From the NCBI GenBank assembly GCA_030268105.1, contig BSDZ01000004.1, positions 546,001 to 610,000 of the forward strand: a stretch of 64,000 nucleotides of DNA, in the 5' to 3' direction. The stretch comes from Volvox africanus (taxonomy: Eukaryota; Chlorophyta; Chlorophyceae; Chlamydomonadales; Volvocaceae). This document shows positions 24,922-37,500 of this stretch, piece by piece (within the stretch, counting starts at the first letter, position 1; every line of letters starts with the position of its first letter). A model generated the notes under the pieces. The model saw nothing but the letters and a program-made list of their open reading frames with translations, was not told where the DNA came from and ran no database searches. The position numbers and the translations under genes were made by a program.

Positions 24922-27900
24922 TCACTCCGCCACCAGCGGCGGTGCGCCAGGGAGGACCTCGTACGGCAGGTGTTTGAAGCGGCATTGCCGTATGGCCTGT
25001 GCGGCGCTGCGTTTAAGGGCCTCTGAGGCGGCGCCCGCGAAGATGCGTTGCAGTTTGGGAGCCTGAGTAGGAAGGGGATGGGGCGGTGGGAGGTGAGGTG
25101 GAGGTGTAGGAGAGGGTAGGGGAGGTGGGCTGGAGCTGGGGGCGGGAGGGAAGGAGAAGGGGATTAGGATGAGCAACGGACCCGGGAGGGGCACATGCGG
25201 CGTGTAGGGACAGAGATGGAGGTGCAGATGAAGGGAGGGTGCAAAAGAGGCGACGAGGAGTGATATATTTAGTGTATATAAAATATTCCACTGACAGCAC
25301 CTCGGTACTACTCAATGCAAATATATCTCATTACCAAACGGGGTGAAAGATGCAATGAGTGAGAGTGAGATACACTTTTAAACATATCTGCACTGTGCAG
25401 TACTACTCCATGGGTACCTGGGCGCCTGCCATTGGAATAAACCCGCTACCTAAGTGTCAGGAAGTATACATCCAGTCAAAATGTGAGACAGGGTATGTAC
25501 GGCCAAATCTTACATGAGGTATCCGTACGGCAGACATTGACGCTCACGACTCCCCGCCAGTTACGTCTCAACTCCAAACCCCTCCTCAGGCAGCGCCACT
25601 CACCGCCCCACATTCCTCTAGTATATGTCTGGCTTCCGGAGCTTCTGCCACATTGCAGAGGGTCGTCATGGCGTTGATACAGAGCTGCTCATTGCTGGGG
25701 TCCAGCACCGAAACCAGGGCCGGCAGTCCGCCCTCCGCCTCGACCACCGCGTACTTGCCCTCCCGCCGGATGGTGATCGCGGAGAGAGCCGCAACCGCCG
25801 CGGTGGCGAAGGCCACGGAGCTGTAGGGATTAGACACACGCAGCAGAAGCGGCACGCAGCCCACCTGCGAGAGATGGGTGAGGTAGGAAAGGCGGCGGCG
25901 GCAGAGGGGGCGGCGGCAGAGGGAGCGGCGGCAGAGGGAGCGGCGGCAGAGGGAGCGGCGGCAGAGGGGGGGGGGCGGCGGCAGAAGGGGAGGAAATAAG
26001 GCGGGTTTAGACGTATGATATTTTCACAAGTGGGCCTGCGTCTTTATGTAACCATCACTCGTTTATTAGCTGGGGCACCCTGGGCCCCCAACCTGCACCC
26101 CACACCCCTGCACCCGAACCCTCGACACCCTTTCCGGCAGCCTCCTGGGCCGCTGACGCCCTCCCTCACAAAACGAAATGGTAATCATCCCATTCATCAC
26201 TGAGTCATGTTTGATGTTCATTCGGATTCAACGTCCATGCTGTCGCGGGCCTTACCCTCCAAACAAGTTAAGCCGCTTTACCCATCTTCTTGTGTATTCT
26301 TCGCCTTTGCCCCACCCTTCCCCCCTCCCCCATACACACATACGCACATACACACATACATACACACATACACACATACATACACACATACACGCATACG
26401 CATATACATACACACACACGCCGCTCCCTACCTGCACCGCCTGGATCTTTGCGTCCTCCCTGGAGGCTAGGGCCCCCAGCAGCTCTGCCGCCGCGTGCCG
26501 TACGGGCTGCGGGAGCTCGGGGTCCAGCAGGACCGCCAGACGGGGGATGGCTTGTGATGTATCGATGAGCTGCGTAAGAACACCCGCGTTTCGGCGAACC
26601 TGCCCATGCATGCCGGTGCCGCGGGGAAAGGGGGTTGGTCGCAGTGGTGACTCGATTTCATAGGGCTTGATACTTAGGCATACAAACCACGTAGGATGCT
26701 AAGTTAAGATGCCAATCCAAGCGTGTACAGATGAAGACTTCAGGTAGCTGCGCTCCAGGTTGATGAGTGGATGAGCTGAGAGGGAAAGCCGTTGCGGCTT
26801 TTGAGGGAAGGAACTGGTCTCCTCCACCCCGTAGGAGTAAACATTGTTTGCAACAAACATTTTCACCGATATGCAACATATTCCTTGTCTATCTGGAAGC
26901 GCAAACAAAAATCACCGCGTCATCATGATACCTAGCTACGCGCACACCCGTCAAACTTGGGCCTTACCTGGGTGCATGCGTACAGCAGCACCAGCCCCTG
27001 CTGGGCCCTACACGGCGCCGCCTCCACCTCTAACAATACCAGCTCCATCACCCGCGGTAGCACGACCTCCAGTTCCTCCAGCGCCCGCCGTGTCGAGTCG
27101 AATCGTGCCGCTTCAATCAGCGCCGAGTAGGCGTTGTCGCGTACGTCCTACAATGCCGTACAATCGTACACATTGTACGAATAGGTCCAAGGGGCCGTCA
27201 ATTCACAGTTATACTACAGTACAGTTTTAAACAGTTCATTTTTTGGTTACATTAGCAACAGTTTAGCCGATCGGCTTGTTAGCAGTGGGGTCGCAACTGG
27301 GGGGTTTAAAGCGCGTTGCCTGAACGTGGGCTTTTGGGCTCCAGAGCCCTATGCTCCGAGCTCCTGGGCCTTACGGTTCCTGGGCCCTATGCTTGTCTGA
27401 CCCATCTGGGCATGCCGAGTCCGTGCTCCACCCCATGCACCAGACCCCAGCACCATAATGGTCTCCTTTCACCAGGTTGCTAACGCGGTCCTCCGCACCA
27501 GGTTCCCTGGAGCTACCTTACCCAAAATCATCTCACGACTACAACATTTTGTGATGGCGAATAACCCTGCGCCACACACGGCACAGAACCACCCCTCACA
27601 ATTGAGGTTGTGTGACGGGGCCCCTTTTTTCCTTGCCTATCTCCGCCCTTCCACCCCAGCGGCAACGGCGCGTTGTGAGTCTGTATTCCACATCACCATG
27701 TTGAAGTATGCACCCAGCCATGAGACGACCCACCTCGCAGTCGTCTTCTAATGCCGCCGCTAACGCCTCCAAACCCCCGTGCTGCACCAGGTCCTTCGCC
27801 CCGACCTCCTTAGCCACCAAAAGACCCAACGTGCCGGCTGCGTAGCTGCGAGTCACCTCATCGGGGTCCTGTTCCAGAGCGGGTAGAGCAGGGTTGGGGA

Positions 27901-29659
27901 GGGGCGGGTAGAGCAGGGATGGGGAGGGGCGGTTAGAGCAGGGGCGGGGAGGGGCGGGTAGATCAGGGGGGGTAGAGCAGGACCGGGGAATGACGGGGAG
28001 GGGCGGGTAGAGCAGGGATGGGGAGGGGCGGTTAGAGCAGGGGCGGGGAGGGGCGGGTAGATCAGGGGGGGTAGAGCAGGACCGGGAAATGGCGGGGAGG
28101 GGCGGGTATAGCAGGGACGGGGACGGGCGGGTAGAGCAGGGGCGGGGAGGGGCGGGTGGAGCAGGGGGGGTAGAGCAGGACCGGGGAATGACGGGGAGGG
28201 GCGGGTATAGCAGGGGCGGGGAGGGGCGGGTAGAGCAGGGGGGGTAGAGCAGGACCGGGGAATGACGGGGAGGGGCGGGTAGAGCAGGGGCGGGGAGGGG
28301 CGGGTATAGCAGGGGCGGGGAGGGGCGGGTATAGCAGGGGCGGGGAGGGGCGGGTAGAGCAGGGGGGGTAGAGCAGGACCGGGGAATGACGGGGAGGGGC
28401 GGGTATAGCAGGGGCGGGGAGGACGGAGAGGCAGGTGAATCGCTAGGCGTGTTTGGGGCATTCAACAGCTGCTGATGCTGCTGCGATCATCACAGCCTAG
28501 CAGTGGACCGGAAGGACCTGGACTTCAAGATTCCGGTCTCCAAAAGCAGGCCTGGCTCACGTCCAGTTATAGCCCAGCCTTCTTCCAGTATCTGTATCTG
28601 TTTCTTCCCTGTCGTGTTGGATCTTCCTGACAGGCTTGTGCTGTTGTCTTCCAACCCCCCCCCCCCAGTTCTTGCTGGGCTGCAGGACCTTCCTGTCGCC
28701 CATTCGCCGTCATTAGTCCCCGACTCACTGATGGAGGGATTCCTCCAGCCCCGGCCTGCAAACTCCGAAACCCCTGTCCCAAACCCCGCCCTTGCTTCGC
28801 CAGACCCGGCGTCAGTTCCTTTTCCCCGCGCATGCCGGATTGCAGCTCTAGCCCCCTCCTGTTGCGCTGCTCTGGTCCAGGGACCCAGCCACCCTAACGC
28901 CCAGCCGGGCTCCGAGCTCTCTCCCCCCCAACGCCGGTAAGTCCCGCCATGCTGGTAAGTACTGGTAGGTAGGATTAATAGCCCTTCGGTGTGGTTACGC
29001 ACGTGGTTCCGCTCACTCATTCGTAAACTGGCAGCACCGCACCGCACCTTGAGCAACGCCACGACGGCCGGTGTGGTCCCTGCCGCCACACACTGCACCA
29101 AGTTGACCGGGGAGGTGAGCAATTCACGCGCCGCCAGCAAGGCTTTTTGGCGTACAACGGGGTTGTCGCCGCTGAGCTCTTGGACCTGAAGAGTTATGTG
29201 GATGTTTGCGTGTGTGTTTCGGATGGATGGGTTTGGGGACGGGTGAGTTGGGGTGAATGGTGTGTTTGGGGAGATAATCGCTATCAAGAAGAGCTGGGGA
29301 TGCAGAGATACAGCATCATGAAGACCGGGTAAGGTGGGCTGTAGAAAGCCCCACTGGGTAGGGTAATGACACACCGAATTTGGAAATGGTACATGGCCAA
29401 CAGCATGCTCATAGTGGGCGGGAATGCACCAAGGAATTGCAGGCTGCGGCCGCTTTGGATGGCCGTCGCCGCCGCATCGCCCGCTCCGCCCCTCATCAGG
29501 TGTGCCCCAGGTCTACTTATCGTGTCATACCAGCTTGGGGAATGCCACTTTCTCAAAACCGCGAGTGACGGCCGTCTCCGCAAGGGGCTTGGGGTTGGGC
29601 TTAGCTTCAAAGGCCTGTATATGTCGCATGTTTTCTCGAATCCGAGTTTGTCTGTCCAT
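24922..29659 (-). CDS. RSP14: Radial spoke protein 14 (RSPH14/RTDR1-type armadillo-repeat protein)
   Basis: Axonemal armadillo protein of the radial spoke, which connects outer doublets to the central pair and governs ciliary beating. Seven exons on the minus strand: 29659-29531, 29185-29048, 27868-27734, 27147-26968, 26599-26432, 25864-25604, 25062-24922. All junctions are phase 0, and the total is 383 residues (human RSPH14 is about 350). The match to the vertebrate protein runs along the whole length. The start region reaches KVAFPKL then VQELSGDNPVVRQKALLAAR. A middle repeat is DPDEVTRSYAAGTLGLLVAK. The C-terminal repeat EGKYAVVEAEG with LCINAMTTLCNVAEAPEAR parallels human EGKYAALEA...LCLNATKALTMLAEAPEGR. 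The start ATG has an A at -3. Intron 2 (27869-29047) contains a large G-rich minisatellite. The gene is head-to-head with the EF-hand docking gene at 30169. Confidence 0.9.
25888..25985. repeat. 15-bp GC-rich minisatellite in RSP14 intron 5
   Basis: About six tandem copies of a GGGAGCGGCGGCAGA-type unit begin directly upstream of exon 6 of RSP14, beside its acceptor site. Confidence 0.85.
26331..26420. repeat. CACATA-type microsatellite in RSP14 intron 5
   Basis: Imperfect CACATA/CATACA repeats lie just past the donor of exon 5. Confidence 0.85.
27878..28432. repeat. G-rich minisatellite (about 22-bp subunits, higher-order pattern) in RSP14 intron 2
   Basis: About 550 bp of tandem units of the type GGGGCGGGTAGAGCAGGG, interspersed with longer variants containing GACCGGGGAATGACGG. 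It begins within about 10 bp of the acceptor of exon 3. The plus strand has dense runs of three or more G. It creates a long artificial open frame on the minus strand. Confidence 0.9.
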
Positions 29660-30168
29660 GGTTGTGCTATCGGGAGTTGATTGTTCGATGGCTATGTAAT
29701 GGAAGCTACCGTGCGCTTGCTTAATTTGGAACTAGCTGGTTGGACAGTTTATCCCAGGAGCAATCATACTCGGATTTACAAACATTCGAATCGAGAAAAG
29801 CTCATCGGAATCCTCGCGGACAGTCCAAGCCAAGCTTGTTGCATGCGCATGATGATTTGTTGTCCGTTTAATGCGCTATTGTGTCTGATCTATTCTTTGG
29901 TTCCCAAAGATTTTCTTGCTGGTCTCTGTTGTACAGGCCGACTTGCATGCCCGTCTAAGGACCTGCGATTAACATAGTCTTGTGATTTGCGAGGCTCGTA
30001 AAATCGTCTGATAATTTAAGTGTATATACGTAATCCATACTGCTTGACTTGTTCCTCTGAGCTGACGTGTTTGGGTGTTTGGCGAGCGACAGACGTTAGA
30101 CTTGCCCCATCTTCCATCAGAGTAAACCCAGATTATCATTAAAAACGGTGTAACAACGTATTAGTACA
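29660..30168. promoter_or_regulatory. Bidirectional promoter between RSP14 and DC3-like gene
   Basis: 509 bp separate the two start codons of two axonemal genes transcribed away from each other. Any core promoters and 5' leaders of both must fit here. A TATA-like stretch (GTATATACG) lies near 30025. I did not find an obvious X-box or tubulin-type box by eye. Confidence 0.55.
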
Positions 30169-30723
30169 ATGGCAACAGCCGCTGCTCGTGAGCGGTATGC
30201 TCGTAAGAATGAGCAGAACGAACTTGAGCGAGCATTCAACACTATAGACAGCAAGGGAGATAAAAAAATTGACGCTGAGGAGCTCACAGAGCTTTTTCTT
30301 CGGCTAGGGCATAAACCTAAGCGTGGCGAGGTGGAGGACATGATATGGGAAGTCGACGAGGACTGCGATGGTTGCATCAGCCTACAAGAATTTCAGACAT
30401 TGTATACTCGATGCCGAGACGACAAGACCGGCTATGAGCCGCGGGGGCTTTTCAACGTCGTGGAGTTCGTCATGAACGACAAGAATAACCAGGGATTCAT
30501 TACCCTAGAGGAGGCCATGCAGATCATGTACTTGCGATATGGACGAGCGGAGCTTGACATGCAGCTGGAGCAGGTGTTCGGCACGGCTGACCTGAACAGC
30601 GGCAAGATTCTCACCCTCACAGAGTTCCTGCACTGCTTGCACACGAACCAAGTCAAGCAGTTGCTGAACCGGGTCACAGCCAAGACGTACAAGGCCCCCC
30701 CACCACCCCAAAAGCGGAAGTAA
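30169..30723 (+). CDS. DC3: EF-hand protein, probable outer dynein arm docking complex subunit DC3
   Basis: Single exon, 184 residues, ATG at 30169 and TAA at 30721-30723. Four EF-hand positions: loop 27-38 (degenerate), 63-74 (canonical, DEDCDGC start, with Cys66 and Cys69 inside the loop), 104-115 (near canonical) and 141-152 (degenerate). The C terminus is APPPPQKRK. Length (about 21 kDa), the calmodulin/centrin-like layout and the Cys-containing loop fit Chlamydomonas DC3 (ODA14), which tethers outer dynein arms to the doublet and binds calcium in a redox-sensitive way. The RSP14 neighbour supports an axonemal role. Alternative: another ciliary EF-hand protein of the same superfamily. The family call is strong, the DC3 identity moderate. 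Confidence 0.8.
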   Translation: MATAAARERYARKNEQNELERAFNTIDSKGDKKIDAEELTELFLRLGHKPKRGEVEDMIWEVDEDCDGCISLQEFQTLYTRCRDDKTGYEPRGLFNVVEFVMNDKNNQGFITLEEAMQIMYLRYGRAELDMQLEQVFGTADLNSGKILTLTEFLHCLHTNQVKQLLNRVTAKTYKAPPPPQKRK

Positions 30724-31130
30724 AGCCGATGGGGAAAGGTTGGCTGTGGGGTTAGGCAGGCCGGCGGTTATGTGGACGAAGGGTGCCTAGGGCTTTTGGA
30801 GGGGCCTTGAGTTCTGCGGACCCATCAGATTGCAGAAATAATATCTTAAGCACAATGCATGTGTTTGCGCAGGGTTTTGTGGCTGTTTTGTGGTGCTTCC
30901 GCCAGTTAGCAGTACGTGCCGGAATGGATCGTGAGAACGGGAGCTGGGCTTGAAGGTGGACACGTGGAGCAGTGTTCCTAGTGGCAGGTGGATAATACAT
31001 TTCAGCGATCCCGGTGCGGGCTGCTGTCCAACGCGGCGATGTCCTTAGAGGGGAGGGTTAGGGGCAGGTGCACAAGTTCCTACAAAGCCATCGCGCGGTG
31101 CTGACCCATATTGCAACGAAGGCGACTGGT

Positions 31131-31135
31131 TGTAA
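31131..31135 (+). terminator. TGTAA polyadenylation signal of the DC3-like gene
   Basis: TGTAA lies about 410 bp after the stop codon, in the context GGTTGTAATG, and is the first good plus-strand match downstream of the gene. Confidence 0.55.
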
Positions 31136-31556
31136 TGTGATTATTCATGACCATTTCAGACAGTTTTGCTTTTGAGCGGGACTTCGCCTCTGGAATTCGC
31201 GCTAAAACGACGTTGGGGTTGTTACTGTGGGAATATATGACTGCGCGATAGGTTATTATTTCTGAGATGACAATTAATTGTAGGTCGAACTTCATTCCCT
31301 GGTCATGTATGAATGACCTTCCACGCGCAACCAACTCCGACCAGCTGCAACTGTGTAAACATCAGTGCGGTCCTGCAGCTTCTCAGAAACACAACCACGT
31401 GAGTTAAAAAGTCTTTTCTTGGTTTCTGTAAGTAATGGGACGGGCTTATATAAAGCAACTCGAACCCCCAAGTACGGCGATTTTCCCAGAACAACGCGGA
31501 ATGCCTTTTCCCAGAGGCTTGACCCTCGTACTTCAGATCAGTAAAATTTTCTCGCG

Positions 31557-34500
31557 ATGACATTGATGTATCTTAAGCAGAAGACATTTTACGAAGCTGC
31601 CGCCAGTGGACCTGCCCTTCGCGCGGCATCGCGTTGTCCCGTAGCACAACAGCGCAACTGCCCGACGCGCAAACAAAACAACGCTTGGCGGTCCATTTGT
31701 CGGTCTGACTCCACAAATCTAAGGAACCAGGGCGGTTACGAGCAGGAACTGGCGGCTTCCGCAAGCCCACTCGATGGGGCCGAGCTTCCCTTAGGGGCCG
31801 GCACGCCCTTAATCCCGGTGCTCGTTTCCGACGATGACGTAAGCGGGTCGCTATGCGTCGGACTATTTCTTCCTGGAACAGTACACTTTCTTCGCTCAGG
31901 ATGTGGCCCGTTAGGTGCTCCGAAACCAAGTGAACCACCACATGGGATCGATCCGCCACCCAATAACCATAGATTGTTACTCTTTAAGGAAATGCGGTAC
32001 CTCAGGTGTCGGAGTCGCGGGTAGCGGCGGCTGCGGCGACGCCCCAGCCAACCTTCAAAGTCACTGGGGAACTCCGGCGAAAGGCATGGGCGCTCAGCTC
32101 CGTGCTGAAAGGTGTGTACCATCTCTGATGCCTTCCCCCGGTCACCTTACACCCCCTCCCTATAAATCCCGCCTCCCCGACCTGCGACATCCCGTCCTGT
32201 GCCCGCTATACGGGCACCTGCTCTCCGGCTAACCGAGCTCACTGAGCATTGTTCGTGCTGCACATATAGCACCTCTCGTTTCACATTCACCTACCGTTTT
32301 TACGCATTTGTGTTAATTTAACTTCAACTGTTTGTATTTCACCCATCTCGTCTTCTGACCCCTTACCGCGTCAGTCTTCGTAAGCCGCGTGGATCCAAAC
32401 TATGCCCAGCCCTGGCAGATGTGCCCTCAGCGCACGGGCACTGGAAGCGCTTTCGTCCTCGATACAAACAAGCGGACTATCCTCACCAACTCCCACGTGG
32501 TCAGAACAACTTGAGACAAGTCCAGAATATATATAGACATGTATTCTTATTGAGAGTTTTGGCGATTGAATGTTGACTGTTGTTCTTATCTGGTTTCTTA
32601 CATGTTACGTATTGTTATGCTGTGTTTTATCTTAATCGTCGGGATGTTGACCTCGTGGTTTTCCTTTCCAAACGTGGTTGTATGTTTTTCCCCTCCCTAT
32701 ATGGAGGTCAGTCACCCTATATAGAGGCAATGTGGCCATCGTCAAACAGCTTTTGGCTCCACCTAATATCAATTTCTTCTACCCGCACCCTTGTACAGGT
32801 TTCCAACGCCACAGCCGTGTACGTTCGCAGACCTGGCGCAGCGAAAAAGTTTAAAGCAGAGGTTATATGCGATGGCAAGGTATGGGTGGGAAGGGTATGT
32901 GGGAAGGACAGGGACGGAGCGGGGATGGCATGCTGTTATTGATTCATGGGGACAAGCAAGGCCATGCCGGGATTGTTCCGTGTTCTCTGTCTTCTTCATT
33001 CCCTCAGCGCCCTGCTGCTGCCGTTGCCCATATCTCCGCTGCTACCCGTTGCTGCTGCTGTCCTATCTTCTTGCTGCTGCTGATGACGATGTTGCAGGTT
33101 TGTGATTTGGCTCTTCTGACGGTGCGGGACGACGCCTTTTGGGCCGCAGAGTTGCGAGGACTGGAATTTGTGGATGTGCCCGAGCTGCAGGTAAAGCAGG
33201 AGATGCGCCTGGGGAGGGCAGGGGATTGTGGGCGTTGTGATTTCCGCTCTCTTGGTTATCTGCTGGAGAGCAAACGGTCCAGAGATCCGCCCTCTTAGCC
33301 GATCCAGAACATATTCAGGCATCGGCTGCCCCCCGGCTCCCTGCTCCATCTTGCCGCCCTAACCCTTCTACCTGTATCCGCAGAGCCCCATTGCAGTGGC
33401 TGGGTACCCGGTTGGAGGTGCGGGGGATGCAGTGAAAGGGAGGAGGTGATAAGGCAAGGGAAGCAAAGGGGCCCAAGGGTAGGAACAGAATAATTCATCT
33501 CCCGGTTAATGGGGGGGAGAAGAGGCAGGGGGTGGAAGGGGGTTGGAGGCAGTTAGGAGAGTAGTCCAGGAATGGGGGCTCGCAAGGGTTGCATGTCGGG
33601 CATGACCGGTGTGCGTGGGTAGGATGAAACCAAGGTTAGTTCCTGAGATCCTTGGATTTTTTTGGCGCTGGACCTTAATGTTGCGCTTGCTGTGTGCTGC
33701 CCCTCCATGGCCTGCACGTCTAGGTGATAATATCAGCGTCACCAAGGGGATCGTCTCCCGCATTGCCCTGGTGCGCTACTCGGCAACGGCGCGACTGCTG
33801 TCCATACAAATCGACGCGGCCATCAATCCGGGTAAGTGGAATGCGCTCGGGGGATAGAGGCTGGGGGCGTGATACCTGGGGGGTGAGTCCATAATCCACC
33901 TAATCCTCTAAAACCAATGACCAAGCTCTGCACGTTTACCAAAAGCCTGGTGAGGGGAACACCCGGAGCACTTGGAACCGAGTCCGGGGCCGGGTTCGAG
34001 TCCCTCCACCAGGTAGCGGCAGGTTGGATCGGTTTGGGTAGGTGGAGCAACCACGTGCACCTCGCAACTCTCGTCCTGCCGACCAACCGGGGGGCTTGTC
34101 GGACCTGCGTGTCTGTGTATTGTGCGTTTATGTGGTTTGCACCGGTGTATGGTTTGCTTGGTTGAGACAGAGCTTGAGAGGGAGCTTGCGGAGGAGGGGT
34201 GCACCTGGAGAGCGGCTGTGTATCGATACCGCTGGGCCCTTTTATATATTACAATTTATGGCAGTGAAATAAATATGATATGATGATTGAGAGAGTGCAG
34301 ATCGACAAATATGTGGCATGTGGTATGTGACTCTGACGTAATGATGCATGGTCTCTATATTCATTCATTCGTGTTATAACATACGTTTGTGAGACGTATC
34401 AGAACCAACGAATATGTCTCATTTAATCAGTCGTGGAGTGAGCGGTGTAAGTAGAGCGTCGGAATGTAAACTTAATTGGTAATGTAAATTATGCTATATT

Positions 34501-37500
34501 CTATATCATATCTTATGCATAATATAGAAGACAATATATTACATTTTATTTTATTTTAAATGTATTATAATATCATAAACTCATGGCGTGTAGTTTAAAT
34601 ATTTGTTTATTCATCATCTTGATAATGTATATCTTAGCATCATAAACACATATGGAATTAGATATGCATCCATGATGTATATATACATACATGTGTCGCG
34701 GGCCCTTTGCGTCCTTGTCTCATTGGCATGTCGTACGCACTCAAGTCACTTTGTCGTGTGTCATTACCGAATTACACAATATTCCGATACGCCGCATTTC
34801 CTTCCAGCCATGTTCGTACATCACACGTGCTCGCAGGTAACAGCGGCGGTCCCGCCTTTGCGGACTTGGAGGGTGGCAAGGTGGCCGGTGAGGACACGGG
34901 GCGTGTCTCCGGTTGGTGGTTGATAGTTGTGATCGGGTTTTCCCGCTCTTTCCAACTATTGTAATGTTTTCTCACAGACTGTTGACCAAACTGCGGTACG
35001 ACATGGCGTGTGATGGCTTCTTCTCTCCTCTCTCAATTGCTGTTCCCGCTCCGTATGGCATCGGGGCTTTTTGTGGCTTGCGATGGCTTGCGGTGACGTA
35101 CATATATTTGCCGTGTTGCTGCTGCTGCCCTCCTCGTCCCGCACTCGGCGGCTTAGGGGTCGCCTTCAGCAAGAACGTGAGCTCCAGCACGGACAACATC
35201 GGCTACATAATCCCCCACCGGGTCGTGAAGCACTTTCTAGAGGTTGGAGAGGAGATGGGAAGGGGAGAGGAGGAAAAGGGGGAGGAGGAAAGGGGAGGAG
35301 GAAGGGGGAAGGTGGGAGGGGGGGGGGAAATGAGGGATGAGGGAGCGGAGACGTTGGAGGGGTGACGTTGGAGGGGGGAACATGGGAAGGGAGAAAGATA
35401 TAGGGTAAGAAGGCTCGAGTTGAGACGGTGGGATAAGGGCAGGAACGGGGGGCAGTCCTGCCCTGTTGGTTGGTTGAGGCATTATTATCATGGGAGTTAC
35501 AAACGTCCAAAGACCCCCCCCTCTCCGAAGACTCACACGGGCCAGAAGGCCGGGAGGCTTGGCAACACTCCTCGAGTGGGCGTTTTTTGACAGGCACATG
35601 GCGAAGGGTTCAGGAGGGTTGGGTCAGTGAGGGTGGAAAGTCAGTGAGAGGAGTGGGGAGGACAGTCCGGGTGAGGGAGTTGGGTCGGAAATCCGATTCG
35701 CACTGGTCAGTGCGTGGTACGGTAATGGTCGCAGGATGCGGAGGCGTACGGCACGTACCGTGGCGTGCCTTCTCCGGGCTTACTCACCCAGGACCTGGAG
35801 AACCCCGCGCAGCGGGCCTACCTGAAGGTTCGTTGGTCGTTGACAATTTACGGTGGGTAGGTAGTTTACAGGGGCTCGGCTCAGCCTGTGCATGCCTTCT
35901 TTACGTCTCGTCATCCTCTCTCCCTCTCTCTCCCATTTCCCAACTGCTGGCATCTTCTATCTTCCGTCCCGCGGATTTCCTGATTTGCATGCTTTGTATC
36001 ATCGCCACCCAGTGAGAAGAATCTTACGGATGCCATTTTATCCGAATTCCGGCTTTTCGTCGCCTCAGGCTCGGTTCCACTCCCTGCTCTTTGACCCGTT
36101 GTGTTGCCTGCCCCACGATACCGACTCGACCCCCCATCGCGGCATCAGCTCTTGATTCCAATAGGGCTTTCACTCTCCCAACTCCGGCACGACATTGTTC
36201 GCTCCCTGACCACCCTCCCAACCCCCCACATAACAGCTCTGGCTTCAGGATGCAATCAGTCCCGTATTTTCACCTCCCCCTTCCTCCCCTCCCTATTTTG
36301 CATTTCCTTAACGGCCCACTTAAGTCCCCCCCTCGGCCCGACTCGGGGCTCGCTCTCCTGTGATGGTCAGGTGCCCGAGGGAACGTCGGGCGTGCTGGTG
36401 GTCAAGACCGACCCCTTATCCGCCGCACACGGCGCCGTACAAAAGAACGACGTAATTCTGGAGGTGGACGGCGTGTCCATCGCGGATGATGGTGGGTCCA
36501 AACCAGATGAGCCTCAGGTTATATCCCGTATAAGAAACTTAGATCGTGTATGGTTCCGTGCCTCCTTGGTCAGTTTGATGTCTTAGGCTAAATGAGGCAT
36601 AAGAAGTGAACGTTTGGGTGATTTAGAAAGTGACGAATGCTGGTTGATTTCCTTTGTGGATTCGACATACAAGCCGTACACTCTACGCCGTACAGGTACG
36701 GTGGAGTTCCGGGAGGACGAGCGACTGGAATTTACGCACATAATTCGGGCCAAGCACATCGATGAGCACATTCACCTCAAGTTATTGCGAGACGGACAGG
36801 TAGGCGGAGTGGGATGGGGCGAGATGGCTAGGGGGTTTGGCCGGGTGGGGGTTCTGGAAGGTTCAGAAGGACAACGGACCTAGTCACAAACCCCCTCCAG
36901 GATGCCGTGCAGTGGTCAGGAGCCGCTATAGGGCTGTGTATATTACCTCGTGGCTGGGTTGGTATGGCGGCGGGATTTTTCTTTTAATAATCCGTTTTTT
37001 TTTCACTTCATCTACTAATTCTAGTAAAAAAACCTGAAAAGGATATATCGGCAAATAAAGAAACGTTTGCTAAAGTCAAAAACGAATTAGGAGTTGATTA
37101 AACTGACCATGCAGTTATGGCGGGAAAAATATCCAGAGGCGCGTCCAGAGGGGATGGGATTTACGGACGGCATCCGTGTTGAAATGTGAGCAACACTCAT
37201 GTACGAAAGAATGTCAGAGCAAGTAGTACGGCCCACGAGGGGCCGGGCGCTTTGCTGACTTCAACAATCCGAGCGTACGGCAAAACACCAATTGTTACCC
37301 TAATTAATGCGCCATAATGCAGCCACTCCCTACCTCCCGAAGCGCCTGCCTGCCGCACCCAAAGTAAAAGGCCCAATAAGTGCCACAATGCCCGCATCAA
37401 CTTCCAACCGTCAGGAGCTCTGTGTCAGCTATCTGCTCAAGGCAAAGGACCACCTGGTGCCCGTGCTTGATGCCGTTGATGCCGTACCGTCGTACCTTAT

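Noticed and set aside
26178..26663. 161-codon plus-strand open frame with THTHIH repeats
   Set aside because: It is made of the CACATA microsatellite and antisense of RSP14 exon 5.
27596..28465. 289-codon Pro/Ser-rich open frame on the minus strand, plus a 202-codon frame shifted from it
   Set aside because: Both are by-products of the G-rich minisatellite in RSP14 intron 2. Only the part around 27734-27868 is a real exon.
33946..34013. Functional tRNA gene
   Set aside because: The acceptor stem and B-box are suggestive, but the T-stem pairs poorly and no anticodon loop is evident, so it is not annotated as a tRNA.
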